Shown here: positions 43,041 to 51,619 of the stretch, piece after piece | How the letters are laid out: each line of letters begins with the position of its first letter | How positions within the stretch are numbered: position 1 is the stretch's first letter | Source of the DNA: Lachnospiraceae bacterium | Lineage (GTDB): Bacteria; Bacillota; Clostridia; Lachnospirales; Anaerotignaceae | Direction of reading: 5' to 3' | Length of the DNA: 64,000 bases | Assembly: GCA_003543235.1 (NCBI GenBank) | Contig: DPJA01000036.1 | Span: 81,801 to 145,800, forward strand | The notes under the pieces: model-generated | The model's database searches: none | What the model saw: only the letters and a program-made list of their open reading frames with translations | Told to the model about the DNA's origin: nothing | Made by a program: the position numbers and the translations under genes

Positions 43041-43409
43041 TTATTTCTTCTTATTTGCAACAGTTTTTCTAGGACCTTTTCTTGTTCTAGCATTTGTCTT
43101 AGTTTTCTGTCCTCTTACTGGAAGACCTCTTCTATGACGAATACCTCTGTAGCATCCTATTTCAACAAGACGTTTGATGTTAAGAGCTATTTCTCTTCTT
43201 AAATCACCTTCTACAACCTGTGATTTGTCTATTACTTCACGAATTTTAGCTACTTCATCATCAGTTAAATCTCTGATTCTTGTATCAGGATTAACCCCTG
43301 TTTCTTTTAAAATTCTAACAGCGCTAGAATGTCCAATACCGTATACATAAGTAAGGCCGATTTCAACGCGCTTTTCTCTTGGTAAATCTACACCAGCGAT
43401 ACGTGCCAT
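43041..43409 (-). CDS. rpsM: 30S ribosomal protein S13
   Basis: A 122-residue S13, a 30S head protein contacting the P-site tRNA and L5, with IAGVDLPREKRVEIGLTYVY at the start and a basic C-tail. It is preceded by a 205-base non-coding stretch with two adjoining hairpins, unlike the tight spacing elsewhere in the operon. Confidence 0.98.
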   Translation of the reverse strand: MARIAGVDLPREKRVEIGLTYVYGIGHSSAVRILKETGVNPDTRIRDLTDDEVAKIREVIDKSQVVEGDLRREIALNIKRLVEIGCYRGIRHRRGLPVRGQKTKTNARTRKGPRKTVANKKK

Positions 43410-43482
43410 GCGTACTTTGCACCTCCATTTAAAATTAAAATATTCTCTATATAGTCAATAGTTATTTTCTTCACAGTTGGCA

Positions 43483-43538
43483 TTTTTAGGGAAACAGAAC
43501 TAACTGTCAGCCGCCCCTAAAAAACAGCCCTCGCTGTT
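43483..43538 (-). promoter_or_regulatory. Terminator/second-hairpin leader before rpsM
   Basis: On the mRNA a stem AACAGC/GCTGTT with loop GAGG (43533-43538 with 43523-43528) runs into a U tract, as in an intrinsic terminator. The same U tract then forms the 5' arm of a second 9-bp stem TTTTTAGGG/CCCTAAAAA (43515-43523 with 43483-43491) with an inner ACAG/CTGT stem. The layout suits attenuation between rpmJ and rpsM. Confidence 0.55.
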
Positions 43539-43614
43539 AACAAAATGACGGATTTTACCCGATTTGCTTTCAAGGTTTCATGCACCTATGTCAAGCCATA
43601 CTAACTTGCATTTA

Positions 43615-43728
43615 TCAGCCCTGTTTCTGTTTGTGTTTTGGATTCTCACAAATAACCATTACACGACCTTTTCTTTTGATAATTCTGCATTTTTCACACA
43701 TTGGTTTTACAGATGGTCTAACCTTCAT
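43615..43728 (-). CDS. rpmJ: 50S ribosomal protein L36
   Basis: A 37-residue L36 (MKVRPSVKPMCEKCRIIKRK at the start). It has the zinc-ribbon ligands Cys11, Cys14, Cys27 and His32, so it is the zinc-binding form. It sits 27 bases after infA in the usual order. Too short for most gene callers but unmistakable. Confidence 0.97.
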   Translation of the reverse strand: MKVRPSVKPMCEKCRIIKRKGRVMVICENPKHKQKQG

Positions 43729-43755
43729 TGTGATTTCCCCTTTCTAAATCCTTGC

Positions 43756-43974
43756 TTATTTTGCTCTCCAGATAATTCTACCCTTTGTAAGATCATAAGG
43801 AGACATTTCTATGAGTACTTTATCTCCCGGCAAAATTCGAATGAAATTCATACGAAGCTTTCCGGAAATATGTGCCAAAATTTTATGCCCGTTTTCAAGT
43901 TCAACCTGAAACATAGCATTAGGTAATTTTTCCAATACGGTTCCTTCTACCTCTATTACGTCATCTTTAGACAC
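43756..43974 (-). CDS. infA: Translation initiation factor IF-1
   Basis: A 72-residue OB-fold IF-1 (SKDDVIEVEGTVLEKLPNAM), which blocks the A site during initiation. Standard length. It follows the KOW protein and precedes rpmJ. Confidence 0.98.
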   Translation of the reverse strand: MSKDDVIEVEGTVLEKLPNAMFQVELENGHKILAHISGKLRMNFIRILPGDKVLIEMSPYDLTKGRIIWRAK

Positions 43975-43990
43975 GTTAGAACCTCCTTAA

Positions 43991-44254
43991 CTATCTTTGG
44001 CCGAATTCCTTCAGCGCCTTTAAAATATCTGCATCCAACAGGTAGCTGTTGTTTTCAAGCTTTTCCTTTATATTATAACAGATATAGTTTGTTTTCTGAA
44101 CATGCTTAATTTTTTTTCTTTTAGGATGTTCAAGGGTGCGTAACTTGCCATCTGCCAGTAATAAATAATCACCGTCAACGGATAGTACTATAAATGGCAA
44201 TGTCTTGTCATGTCCGCTCTTTGAATAAACCACTTGACCTTGGGTGTATTCCAT
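43991..44254 (-). CDS. KOW-domain RNA-binding protein (L14e-like)
   Basis: An 87-residue basic protein beginning EYTQGQVVYSKSGHDK, with a KOW-like barrel similar to eukaryotic/archaeal L14e. Commonly found between map and infA in Clostridia; its ribosomal role is unproven. The ATG at 44254 follows GAGGTGAG; longer starts lack a site. Confidence 0.85.
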   Translation of the reverse strand: MEYTQGQVVYSKSGHDKTLPFIVLSVDGDYLLLADGKLRTLEHPKRKKIKHVQKTNYICYNIKEKLENNSYLLDADILKALKEFGQR

Positions 44255-44295
44255 TATACTCACCTCAAATTGTGATTTTAAATAAAGCATCCTTT

Positions 44296-45042
44296 TTAAA
44301 GGGTAAGTAATTCAGGTTCTCCATCAGTAATCACAATAGTATTTTCATAATGCGCTGCATTACGTCCATCTGCTGTAATTGCTGTCCAACCATCCTCAAG
44401 TACCTCTAGCTTAAAAGTTCCAGCATTAACCATAGGCTCAATTGCCAAAACCATACCCTTTTGAAGCATTGGTCCACGACCAATCTGTCTATAATTAGGT
44501 ATAGCTGGGTCTTCATGAAGATTTCTGCCGATGCCGTGTCCAACGTAATCTCTCACAACGGAGAAACCATTTTCTTCAACATACTTTTGCACTGCTGCCG
44601 AAATTTCATATAAATGACATCCTGCACGTGCAAACTTAATTCCTTCAAAAAAACTCTGCTTTGTAACGTCAATAAGCTTTTGATTTTCAGCCGAGATTTC
44701 TCCAACAGCGTATGTCCTGGCACAATCACCATGGTATCCGCCGATGTAAGAACCCATGTCGACACTAATAATATCGCCATCTCTAAGCTTTCTTAAACTT
44801 GGTATTCCGTGAACAATTTCATCATTAACGGAAGTACAAATAGAACCTGGGAAACCGCCATATCCTTTAAAGGAAGGCTTTGCGCCTTGACTCAAGATAT
44901 AATCCTCTGCAATTTTATCAAGGTGCAAAGTGGTTACACCTGGATGAATTTCAGCTTCAAGTATTTTACCAAGTCTGCTTAAAATCGCTCCTGCAACACG
45001 CATCTTCTCAATTTGTATATCTGATTTTATTATTATAGCCAT
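44296..45042 (-). CDS. map: Methionine aminopeptidase, type I
   Basis: A 248-residue metalloprotease removing N-terminal Met from nascent chains. It has the GYGGFPGSICTSVNDEIVHG segment, the metal-ligand region SVDMGSYIGGYHGDCAR and later HGIGRNLHEDP and EPM. Its start shares one base with the adk stop. Confidence 0.97.
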   Translation of the reverse strand: MAIIIKSDIQIEKMRVAGAILSRLGKILEAEIHPGVTTLHLDKIAEDYILSQGAKPSFKGYGGFPGSICTSVNDEIVHGIPSLRKLRDGDIISVDMGSYIGGYHGDCARTYAVGEISAENQKLIDVTKQSFFEGIKFARAGCHLYEISAAVQKYVEENGFSVVRDYVGHGIGRNLHEDPAIPNYRQIGRGPMLQKGMVLAIEPMVNAGTFKLEVLEDGWTAITADGRNAAHYENTIVITDGEPELLTL

Positions 45043-45680
45043 TAAGCTCGCTCTCCCAATTCGCCAGCAATATCATTAAAAATGTTGTCTGCACCTTTAA
45101 GGCCATCAACTTCAAAAAGATATCCCTGTGCGTTATAGTACTCTACAAGCGGTTCGCTTTGGTCGTGGAATGTCTTTAAGCGGGCTTTTCCTGCTTCAAG
45201 TGTATCATCCTTACGTTGTTCAAGCTTCTCACCGCATACATCACAAATTCCCGCTACCTTTGAAGGAATGGCAATTTTGTTATATGAAGCACCACATTTT
45301 GGGCAAGTTTCACGTGCTGTTATTCTTTCAAGCATAACTTCATCAGGAGCATTGATATATATTGCTTTGTCGATGTTTCCGATAAGTTCATCAAGCTTTT
45401 TAGCCTGAACAACTGTACGTGGGAAGCCGTCTAAAATAAAACCATTTTTGCAATCGTCCTCTTTAATGCGTTCTTTAACAATTGCAATTATCATTTCATC
45501 TGATACAAGTCCTCCAGAAGCCATAACACTCTTCACATTAAGGCCAAGTTCAGACTTTTTGGCAACTTCTTCTCTAAGCATGTCGCCAGTAGAAATGTAA
45601 GCTAAACCATAACGAGCAATAAGCTTTCTGGCCTGAGTACCCTTACCTGCTGCCGGAGCACCAATAAGTACTAATTTCAT
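45042..45680 (-). CDS. adk: Adenylate kinase, zinc-lid form
   Basis: A 212-residue adenylate kinase converting ATP and AMP to two ADP. The P-loop is GAPAAGKGT (7-15). The LID holds four cysteines (C126, C129, C146, C149) that would bind structural zinc, as in Gram-positive enzymes. It follows secY after a 73-base gap with a hairpin. Confidence 0.97.
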   Translation of the reverse strand: MKLVLIGAPAAGKGTQARKLIARYGLAYISTGDMLREEVAKKSELGLNVKSVMASGGLVSDEMIIAIVKERIKEDDCKNGFILDGFPRTVVQAKKLDELIGNIDKAIYINAPDEVMLERITARETCPKCGASYNKIAIPSKVAGICDVCGEKLEQRKDDTLEAGKARLKTFHDQSEPLVEYYNAQGYLFEVDGLKGADNIFNDIAGELGERA

Positions 45681-45719
45681 ATGCTTTCCCTCTTTTCAAC
45701 AAATTGTCTTCCGACCCCT

Positions 45720-45742
45720 CGGGAAATGCAGTACATTCCCCG
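45720..45742 (-). other. Hairpin in secY-adk spacer
   Basis: A 9-bp stem with one G-U pair (45720-45728 with 45734-45742, loop of five), beside a second small CCGAA/TTCGG helix. No U tract follows, so it is more likely an mRNA processing or stability element than a terminator. Confidence 0.45.
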
Positions 45743-45753
45743 AAAGTTCGGTA

Positions 45754-47016
45754 TTAGTCATTTAAAAATCCTTTATAGTGTCTCATCAAGAGCTGAGATT
45801 CAAGTGATTTAACGATGTCAAGGCATACACCAACAACAATAATGAGTGTTGTGCCACCGAAACCAACATTAAGACCAAATGCCCACTGAAGAATTATAGG
45901 AACAAGTGCAACACCTGAAAACACAAATGCACCAAAAAAGGTGATTCTGTTTACAACTCTTGTAATATAAGCACTTGTTGGCTGTCCTGGTCTTATTCCA
46001 GGAATAAAACCACCGTTTTTCTTCATATTTTCTGCAATCTCGTTAGGGTTAATAACAATAGATGTGTAGAAATATGAAAATGCAATAATAAGAAGTACAT
46101 ATAACACAGTACCAATTGGGTGTGTCATAGATAATACTTCGATAAGCTTAGCAAAAGCTCCTGTTGCTGGAATAAACTGACTAACAGTTTGTGGGAATTG
46201 AAGTAACGAAATTGCAAAGATAATTGCAATAACTCCAGCTGTATTTACTTTAATTGGCATAAAAGTGCCTTGGCCACCAAAGGAACGACGACCACCCATT
46301 TTAGAGGAATACTGAACAGGAATTTTTCTTTCACCCTCATTAATGAAGATGATAAATACAAGGACAGCAACTAAAATTATAAGAATTGCTGCAACCTTTA
46401 CTATTCCAGTAGTATTTCCACCCTGAGCATAATAAACAAGGCTCTGAATTCCGCTAGGTAAGTTAGAAACAATGTTAACAAAAATAATCATTGAAGATCC
46501 ATTTGACACACCCTTTGCAGTAATCTGCTCAGCTAACCACATAATGAATGTAGTTCCGCAGATAAGAGCAATAACATCTGCAACAAAAATCATTTTGTTG
46601 TCTGTTAAAAACATACTCTTATAACTATAGATAATACCAATACCTTGAATGGCTGAAAGTATAACAGTTAGGTATCTTGTATAAGCAGTAATTTTCTTTC
46701 TGCCTTCCTCACCCTCTTTGCTAAGCTGTTCCATCTTAGGTATCGCTACAGTCAAGAGCTGAATAATTATAGATGCTGTAATGTAAGGGCCAATACCCAT
46801 TGACATTATGGACCATCTTGAATTATACCCTCCTGCAATGATATTGTAAAGAGTTCCTGCAGAAGATGCACTCTGACTTGCTTTAATTGCAACCACATCA
46901 ATTCCTGGAAGTGCAATATGAGCTCCAAATCTAACTACAGCAAGTATAAACAGTGTGTAAAGAATTTTATTTCTAATATCCTTAACTTTCCATGAGTTGA
47001 TGAATAATTTAAACAA
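45754..47016 (-). CDS. secY: Preprotein translocase subunit SecY
   Basis: A 420-residue membrane channel protein with ten hydrophobic helices, the ALPGIDV plug region and the GIRPGQPTSAYITRVVNRIT loop. It forms the export channel with SecE and SecG. It starts one base after rplO, the standard spc-operon order. Confidence 0.97.
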   Translation of the reverse strand: MFKLFINSWKVKDIRNKILYTLFILAVVRFGAHIALPGIDVVAIKASQSASSAGTLYNIIAGGYNSRWSIMSMGIGPYITASIIIQLLTVAIPKMEQLSKEGEEGRKKITAYTRYLTVILSAIQGIGIIYSYKSMFLTDNKMIFVADVIALICGTTFIMWLAEQITAKGVSNGSSMIIFVNIVSNLPSGIQSLVYYAQGGNTTGIVKVAAILIILVAVLVFIIFINEGERKIPVQYSSKMGGRRSFGGQGTFMPIKVNTAGVIAIIFAISLLQFPQTVSQFIPATGAFAKLIEVLSMTHPIGTVLYVLLIIAFSYFYTSIVINPNEIAENMKKNGGFIPGIRPGQPTSAYITRVVNRITFFGAFVFSGVALVPIILQWAFGLNVGFGGTTLIIVVGVCLDIVKSLESQLLMRHYKGFLND

Positions 47017-47457
47017 TTAAATCACCTCTGCATTTCCGCCCGCTGCCTGAATTTTTTCAATAGCTGATTTGCTATAATAGTTTACTTTAACTGTTAATTT
47101 CTTTTCAAGTTCACCAACGCCAAGAATTTTTACACCATCCTTAGGATTGCTGATAAGGCCGATAGCCTTTAATGCGTCAACGTCAACAACAGCACCGTTA
47201 TCAAAAGCGTTTAATGTGTGTACGTTAATGCCGATAATTTCTTTAGAGTTTCTACATGTAAAGCCTCTTTTAGGAAGACGTCTGTAAAGTGGCATCTGTC
47301 CGCCTTCAAAGCCTGCCTTGCCGCCGGTTCCAGAACGAGCGCCCTGTCCTTTGTGACCTCTGCCTGCAGTTTTACCGTTTCCTGAAGCATGACCTCTGCC
47401 TCTTCTCCAAGCTTTTGGTTTAGAACCTTCTACTGGTTTTAATTCGCATAAGTTCAT
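47017..47457 (-). CDS. rplO: 50S ribosomal protein L15
   Basis: A 146-residue L15 with the Gly-rich N-terminal half (GRGHASGNGKTAGRGHKGQG) that threads into 23S rRNA. Standard length, between rpmD and secY. Confidence 0.97.
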   Translation of the reverse strand: MNLCELKPVEGSKPKAWRRGRGHASGNGKTAGRGHKGQGARSGTGGKAGFEGGQMPLYRRLPKRGFTCRNSKEIIGINVHTLNAFDNGAVVDVDALKAIGLISNPKDGVKILGVGELEKKLTVKVNYYSKSAIEKIQAAGGNAEVI

Positions 47458-47476
47458 TTATTAGCACCTCCTTCTT

Positions 47477-47656
47477 TTATATCTCTTCTACCTTTACAAG
47501 GTGGCTAACCTGGTTAACCATGCCTCTGATGGCAACGTTATCTTGTTGAATTGTGCTTGAGTTGATTTTTTTCAAACCTAATGCTTGAACCGTTTTCTTA
47601 TGTTTCGGAATTGCACCGATAGTGGATTTCACTAATGTGATTTTTATTTCAGCCAC
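47477..47656 (-). CDS. rpmD: 50S ribosomal protein L30
   Basis: A 59-residue L30 (AEIKITLVKSTIGAIPKHKK). It starts with GTG, preceded by GGAGGGAATTTAA. Its small size keeps it below usual length cut-offs, but sequence and position between rpsE and rplO are decisive. Confidence 0.95.
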   Translation of the reverse strand: MAEIKITLVKSTIGAIPKHKKTVQALGLKKINSSTIQQDNVAIRGMVNQVSHLVKVEEI

Positions 47657-47669
47657 TTAAATTCCCTCC

Positions 47670-48173
47670 TTAACCTAAGATCTCTTCAACTGATTTGCCA
47701 CGTAACTTAGCAATCTTCTCAGGTGTTGTAATGTTTGCTAAACCTGCGATAGTTGCACTAACCACATTGCGTTTGTTGTTAGAACCTAAGGATTTAGTTC
47801 TGATATTACGGATGCCTGCAAGTTCCAATACCGCACGGGCAGGGCCACCTGCTATAACACCAGTACCTTCTGCAGCTGGCATAAGTAATACGCTAGCACT
47901 GCCAGAAACGCCTGTTGTTCCATGATATAAACTATCTACATCATTTCTTTCAATGTAGATGATGTTTTTCATAGCATCTTCTTTGCCTTTACGAATAGCA
48001 TCAGGAATTTCTGATGCTTTACCAAGGCCGCATCCAACGTGACCGTTTTCATCTCCAACAACTACTAATGCTGCGAATCTGAAAGTACGGCCACCCTTAA
48101 CAACCTTAGTAACACGGTTGATAGTAACTACATTATCTTTAAGATCGAGTGTACTTGAATCGATTCTTTTCAA
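47670..48173 (-). CDS. rpsE: 30S ribosomal protein S5
   Basis: A 167-residue S5 with a double-stranded RNA-binding N-domain (DNVVTINRVTKVVKGGRTFRF) and a C-domain (GVIAGGPARAVLELAGI). It affects decoding accuracy. Standard order rplR-rpsE-rpmD. Confidence 0.98.
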   Translation of the reverse strand: MKRIDSSTLDLKDNVVTINRVTKVVKGGRTFRFAALVVVGDENGHVGCGLGKASEIPDAIRKGKEDAMKNIIYIERNDVDSLYHGTTGVSGSASVLLMPAAEGTGVIAGGPARAVLELAGIRNIRTKSLGSNNKRNVVSATIAGLANITTPEKIAKLRGKSVEEILG

Positions 48174-48190
48174 CGTCTTTTCCTCCTTGC

Positions 48191-48559
48191 TTAGAATTTT
48201 AAACCAGCTTCTCTAGCTGAGTCTGCTAATGCTTTAGTTTTACCATGGTAAACGTAACCTCCACGGTCAAATACTACTTCAGTAATGCCCTTTTCAAGAG
48301 CTTTTTTTGCAACAGCTTCTCCTACAGCTTCAGCCGCAGCAATGTTTGATGTTGATTCAAGCTTGCTAGCAATATCTGATTCCATTGTTGAAGCAGCTAC
48401 TAATGTAGTGCTGGTTACATCATCAATAATCTGAGCATACATATGCTGATTAGATCTGAATACTGCCAATCTTGGCTGCTGTGCAGTTCCGCTAATTTTA
48501 TTACGGATTCTGTAATGGCGTTTGATACGGGCAGCCGCACGTGATGGCTTCTTAATCAT
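48191..48559 (-). CDS. rplR: 50S ribosomal protein L18
   Basis: A 122-residue L18, which binds 5S rRNA, ending with the conserved FDRGGYVYHGKTKALADSAR region. It follows rplF after a 97-base gap that contains a large hairpin. Confidence 0.98.
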   Translation of the reverse strand: MIKKPSRAAARIKRHYRIRNKISGTAQQPRLAVFRSNQHMYAQIIDDVTSTTLVAASTMESDIASKLESTSNIAAAEAVGEAVAKKALEKGITEVVFDRGGYVYHGKTKALADSAREAGLKF

Positions 48560-48615
48560 GTGGATTTCACTCCTTATCCTTCTAAATTAGTCATTTCCCG
48601 ATATAAATATACTGA

Positions 48616-48648
48616 AACCGAGGCTCGGCTCAAAGCCGACCTACGGTT
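48616..48648 (-). other. Large hairpin in rplF-rplR spacer
   Basis: Fourteen pairs: AACCG/CGGTT, AGG/CCT and TCGGCT/AGCCGA around loop CAA, broken by single unpaired bases. On the minus strand only TTTCAG follows, so it is probably not a full terminator. Confidence 0.5.
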
Positions 48649-48656
48649 AAGTTCAA

Positions 48657-49199
48657 TTATTTCTTACCGGTCTTACCAACTTTACGTCTAATATGTTCGC
48701 TAGCGTACTTAATACCTTTACCTTTGTAAGGTTCTGGTGGACGCTTTGTTCTTATTTCAGCTGCAAACTGACCAACTTTTTCTTTGTCGATACCCTTTAC
48801 AGTAATTTTGTTCTGTCCTTCAAGAACAGTTTCGATACCCTCAGGGTCAATCATTTCTACTGGATGAGAATATCCAAGTGTCAATGTTAATTTGTTGCCC
48901 TGCTTAGCAGCTCTGTAACCAACACCGTTGATTTCGAGTAATTTTTCGTATCCTTTAGTAACGCCTTCAACCATATTGAAGATTAAAGTACGGGTTAAAC
49001 CGTGTAACGCTCTATGTTTTTTTAAATCGCTAGGTCTTGTTACAACAACATGACCAGCTTCAATTGCGATGTTCATGTCATCTGCTAACTTACGTTCTAA
49101 AGTACCTTTAGGTCCTTTAACAGTAAGTAAATTGCCTTCTGCAAGGTTGATTTCAACGCCTGCAGGAATTTCAACAGGTAATTTACCAATTCTTGACAT
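48657..49199 (-). CDS. rplF: 50S ribosomal protein L6
   Basis: A 180-residue L6 with two alpha/beta domains (SRIGKLPVEIPAGVEI at the start and KRPPEPYKGKGI near the end). The ATG at 49199 follows AGGAGGTG; an upstream in-frame ATG at 49208 is within the site. Confidence 0.98.
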   Translation of the reverse strand: MSRIGKLPVEIPAGVEINLAEGNLLTVKGPKGTLERKLADDMNIAIEAGHVVVTRPSDLKKHRALHGLTRTLIFNMVEGVTKGYEKLLEINGVGYRAAKQGNKLTLTLGYSHPVEMIDPEGIETVLEGQNKITVKGIDKEKVGQFAAEIRTKRPPEPYKGKGIKYASEHIRRKVGKTGKK

Positions 49200-49228
49200 G
49201 GTCTGCACCTCCTACTAATATTCTATTA

Positions 49229-49630
49229 TTACCAGATAAAAGCAACAACTTCTCCGCCGATGCCATTTACTCTAGCTTCCTTATCTGTCATCAAGCCCTG
49301 GCTAGTTGAAATAATTGCTGTGCCAAGACCTCCTAAAACTTTAGGTAATTCATCCTTACCAGCGAAAACTCTAAGACCAGGCTTAGAAATTCTCTTGATG
49401 CCAGAAATTACCTTTTCATTTTTGTCTTTACCATATTTTAAAGTTACCTTCATAGTGCTTTTAACTCCGTCTTCAACAACTTCGTAGCCCTTAATGTAAC
49501 CTTCATTTGTTAATATATCAGCGATAGCCTTTTTCATTTTAGAAACAGGTACATCAACTGTATCGTGCTTTGCTGTGTTACCATTTCTAATTCTTGTAAG
49601 CATATCTGCGATTGGGTCGCTCATTGACAT
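49229..49630 (-). CDS. rpsH: 30S ribosomal protein S8
   Basis: A 133-residue S8 (DPIADMLTRIRNGNTAKHDT) ending GEVVAFIW. It binds 16S helix 21 and is the spc-operon autoregulator in E. coli. GGAGGAAATTAAC precedes the ATG. Confidence 0.98.
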   Translation of the reverse strand: MSMSDPIADMLTRIRNGNTAKHDTVDVPVSKMKKAIADILTNEGYIKGYEVVEDGVKSTMKVTLKYGKDKNEKVISGIKRISKPGLRVFAGKDELPKVLGGLGTAIISTSQGLMTDKEARVNGIGGEVVAFIW

Positions 49631-49650
49631 GTTAATTTCCTCCTTTCCGT

Positions 49651-49836
49651 TTACCAGCTAGCTTTCTTTACTCCTGGGATCTGTCCTTTATATGCTAATT
49701 CACGGAAGCAAATACGGCAAATTCCAAATTTTTTGAGTACAGAATGTGGTCTTCCGCATACTCTACAACGTGTATAAGCTTGGGTAGAGAACTTAGGTGC
49801 TTTCTCTTGCTTAATAACCATTGATTTCTTAGCCAT
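49651..49836 (-). CDS. rpsN: 30S ribosomal protein S14, zinc-binding type
   Basis: A 61-residue type Z S14 with the four zinc ligands C24, C27, C40 and C43 (CRVC and CRIC). The ATG at 49836 follows AAGGAGGGG. It stands between rplE and rpsH as usual. Confidence 0.97.
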   Translation of the reverse strand: MAKKSMVIKQEKAPKFSTQAYTRCRVCGRPHSVLKKFGICRICFRELAYKGQIPGVKKASW

Positions 49837-49849
49837 TTTTGTCCCCTCC

Positions 49850-50389
49850 TTATTTTGCGAATGGCATTCCAAATAATCTTAATAATTCTCTAGATTCTTC
49901 ATCTGTATGTGCTGTAGTTACAAAGATAATATCCATACCTCTGATTTTATCTATTTTGTCGTACTCAATTTCAGGGAAAATGAGCTGTTCTTTAACACCC
50001 ATTGTATAGTTACCTCTGCCGTCAAAGCTGTTAGCCTTAACACCACGAAAGTCACGTACACGAGGAAGAGCGATGTTAATAAGTCTATCAACAAAATCAT
50101 ACATTCTGTCTCCACGAAGAGTTACTTTGCAGCCGATATTCATTCCCTCACGGAGTTTAAATGCAGCTACTGATTTTTTAGCCTTTGTAACAAGTGGCTT
50201 CTGACCTGAGATTATTGTAAGATCTTTGATAGCACCATCAAGTACTTTTGCGTTGTCTTTTGCTTCGCCAACGCCCATGTTGATAACTACTTTCTCAATC
50301 TTAGGTACAGCCATTTTATTTGTATATGAAAACTTTTTAGTCATTGCTTCTACAACTTCTGTGTCGTAAAATTCTCTTAATCTGTTCAC
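49850..50389 (-). CDS. rplE: 50S ribosomal protein L5
   Basis: A 179-residue L5, which binds 5S rRNA and contacts S13 (VPKIEKVVINMGVGEAKDNA). Standard length and place. Confidence 0.98.
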   Translation of the reverse strand: MNRLREFYDTEVVEAMTKKFSYTNKMAVPKIEKVVINMGVGEAKDNAKVLDGAIKDLTIISGQKPLVTKAKKSVAAFKLREGMNIGCKVTLRGDRMYDFVDRLINIALPRVRDFRGVKANSFDGRGNYTMGVKEQLIFPEIEYDKIDKIRGMDIIFVTTAHTDEESRELLRLFGMPFAK

Positions 50390-50410
50390 TTAATGTCCTC
50401 CTTTCCGGAA

Positions 50411-50722
50411 TTAATCGATTTTAGCGCCTGTTTTCTTGGCGATTCTTACTTTTGTATTCCCTTCGATTTTCACACCGATTCTTGTTGCTTTACCGTTAAG
50501 TGAATACATAACATTTGACGCATCAATAAAGTTTTCCTTTTTGATGATTCCGCCCTGTTGATTCATCTGGCTTGGTTTCTGGTGTTTGGAAACCATGTTG
50601 ATGCCTTCAACGATAACTCTGTTTTTCTTTCTATCTACAACGAGGATTTTTCCCTCTTTGCCTTTGTCTTTACCTGTGATAACAACTACTTTATCACCGG
50701 TTTTTAACTTAGTACCTGACAC
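50411..50722 (-). CDS. rplX: 50S ribosomal protein L24
   Basis: A 103-residue L24 with the KOW motif KLKTGDKVVVITGKDKGKEG. The GTG at 50722 is chosen because AGGAGG lies eight bases before it; another GTG at 50731 touches the site. Confidence 0.96.
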   Translation of the reverse strand: MSGTKLKTGDKVVVITGKDKGKEGKILVVDRKKNRVIVEGINMVSKHQKPSQMNQQGGIIKKENFIDASNVMYSLNGKATRIGVKIEGNTKVRIAKKTGAKID

Positions 50723-50734
50723 TTGACACACCTC

Positions 50735-51103
50735 CTATAATACTTCCGGAGCAAGAGATAAAATTTTCATAAACTGTTTTTCTCTAAGCTCTCTTGCAAC
50801 TGGTCCAAATATACGAGTACCCTTAGGGTTCTTGTCATCTTTGATGATTACAGCAGCATTTTCGTCAAACTTGATGTATGAACCATCTGGTCTGCCTACA
50901 GCCTTAACTGTTCTTACTACTACTGCCTTAACTACTTCGCCCTTCTTAACAACACCGCCTGGTGTTGCTTCTTTAACAGCGGCAACAATCGTATCGCCAA
51001 CTCCTGCATATCTTCTGGTGGAACCACCTAAAACTCTAATGCAGAGAAGTTCTTTAGCACCTGAATTATCTGCTACCTTTAATCTGGTTTCTTGCTGAAC
51101 CAT
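50735..51103 (-). CDS. rplN: 50S ribosomal protein L14
   Basis: A 122-residue L14 (VQQETRLKVADNSGAKELLC), part of the subunit interface and a binding site of the silencing factor RsfS. Standard length. Confidence 0.98.
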   Translation of the reverse strand: MVQQETRLKVADNSGAKELLCIRVLGGSTRRYAGVGDTIVAAVKEATPGGVVKKGEVVKAVVVRTVKAVGRPDGSYIKFDENAAVIIKDDKNPKGTRIFGPVARELREKQFMKILSLAPEVL

Positions 51104-51129
51104 TCTTAATCCTCCTCTCGCAACAGAAA

Positions 51130-51387
51130 TTATTTAGCTTTTTCTACTATCGAAACAAGTCTCCATCTTTTATCTTTAGATATTGGTCTTGTTTCCATAA
51201 CTTTAACACGGTCGCCTATCTGGCACTCGTTGTTTTCATCATGTGCTTTAAGCTTATAAGTTCTGTTAACAATCTTTCCATAAAGTGGATGTTTTACTCT
51301 ATCTTCTACAGCAACTACAATAGTTTTATCCATCTTGTCACTAACAACTTTACCTGTTCTAATCTTACGAAGGTTTCTTTCTTCCAC
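51130..51387 (-). CDS. rpsQ: 30S ribosomal protein S17
   Basis: An 85-residue OB-fold S17 (RKIRTGKVVSDKMDKTIVVA). It follows rpmC by 22 bases. Confidence 0.98.
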   Translation of the reverse strand: MEERNLRKIRTGKVVSDKMDKTIVVAVEDRVKHPLYGKIVNRTYKLKAHDENNECQIGDRVKVMETRPISKDKRWRLVSIVEKAK

Positions 51388-51409
51388 TAGGATTGCCTCC
51401 TTTCAATAA

Positions 51410-51619
51410 TTACTGAGCTGTTCTTTGAGACTGTGTAATTACAGTCTGAATTCTTGCAATGTTCTTACGAACCTCGCTGATTCTTGCAGTATTGTCTAAC
51501 TGATTTGTAGCATTCTGAAATCTAAGGTTAAACAATTCCTTCTTTGCAGAAACGAGGTCTTTATTTAATTCGTCTACTGACTTGTTTTTTAATATTTCAA
51601 AATAAGCTTTAGTTTTCAT
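51410..51619 (-). CDS. rpmC: 50S ribosomal protein L29
   Basis: A 69-residue helical hairpin L29 near the exit tunnel, where trigger factor docks (SVDELNKDLVSAKKELFNLR). The ATG at 51619 follows GAAGGTGAAAGCA; it overlaps the end of rplP by 11 bp. Longer in-frame starts read far into rplP. Confidence 0.96.
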   Translation of the reverse strand: MKTKAYFEILKNKSVDELNKDLVSAKKELFNLRFQNATNQLDNTARISEVRKNIARIQTVITQSQRTAQ

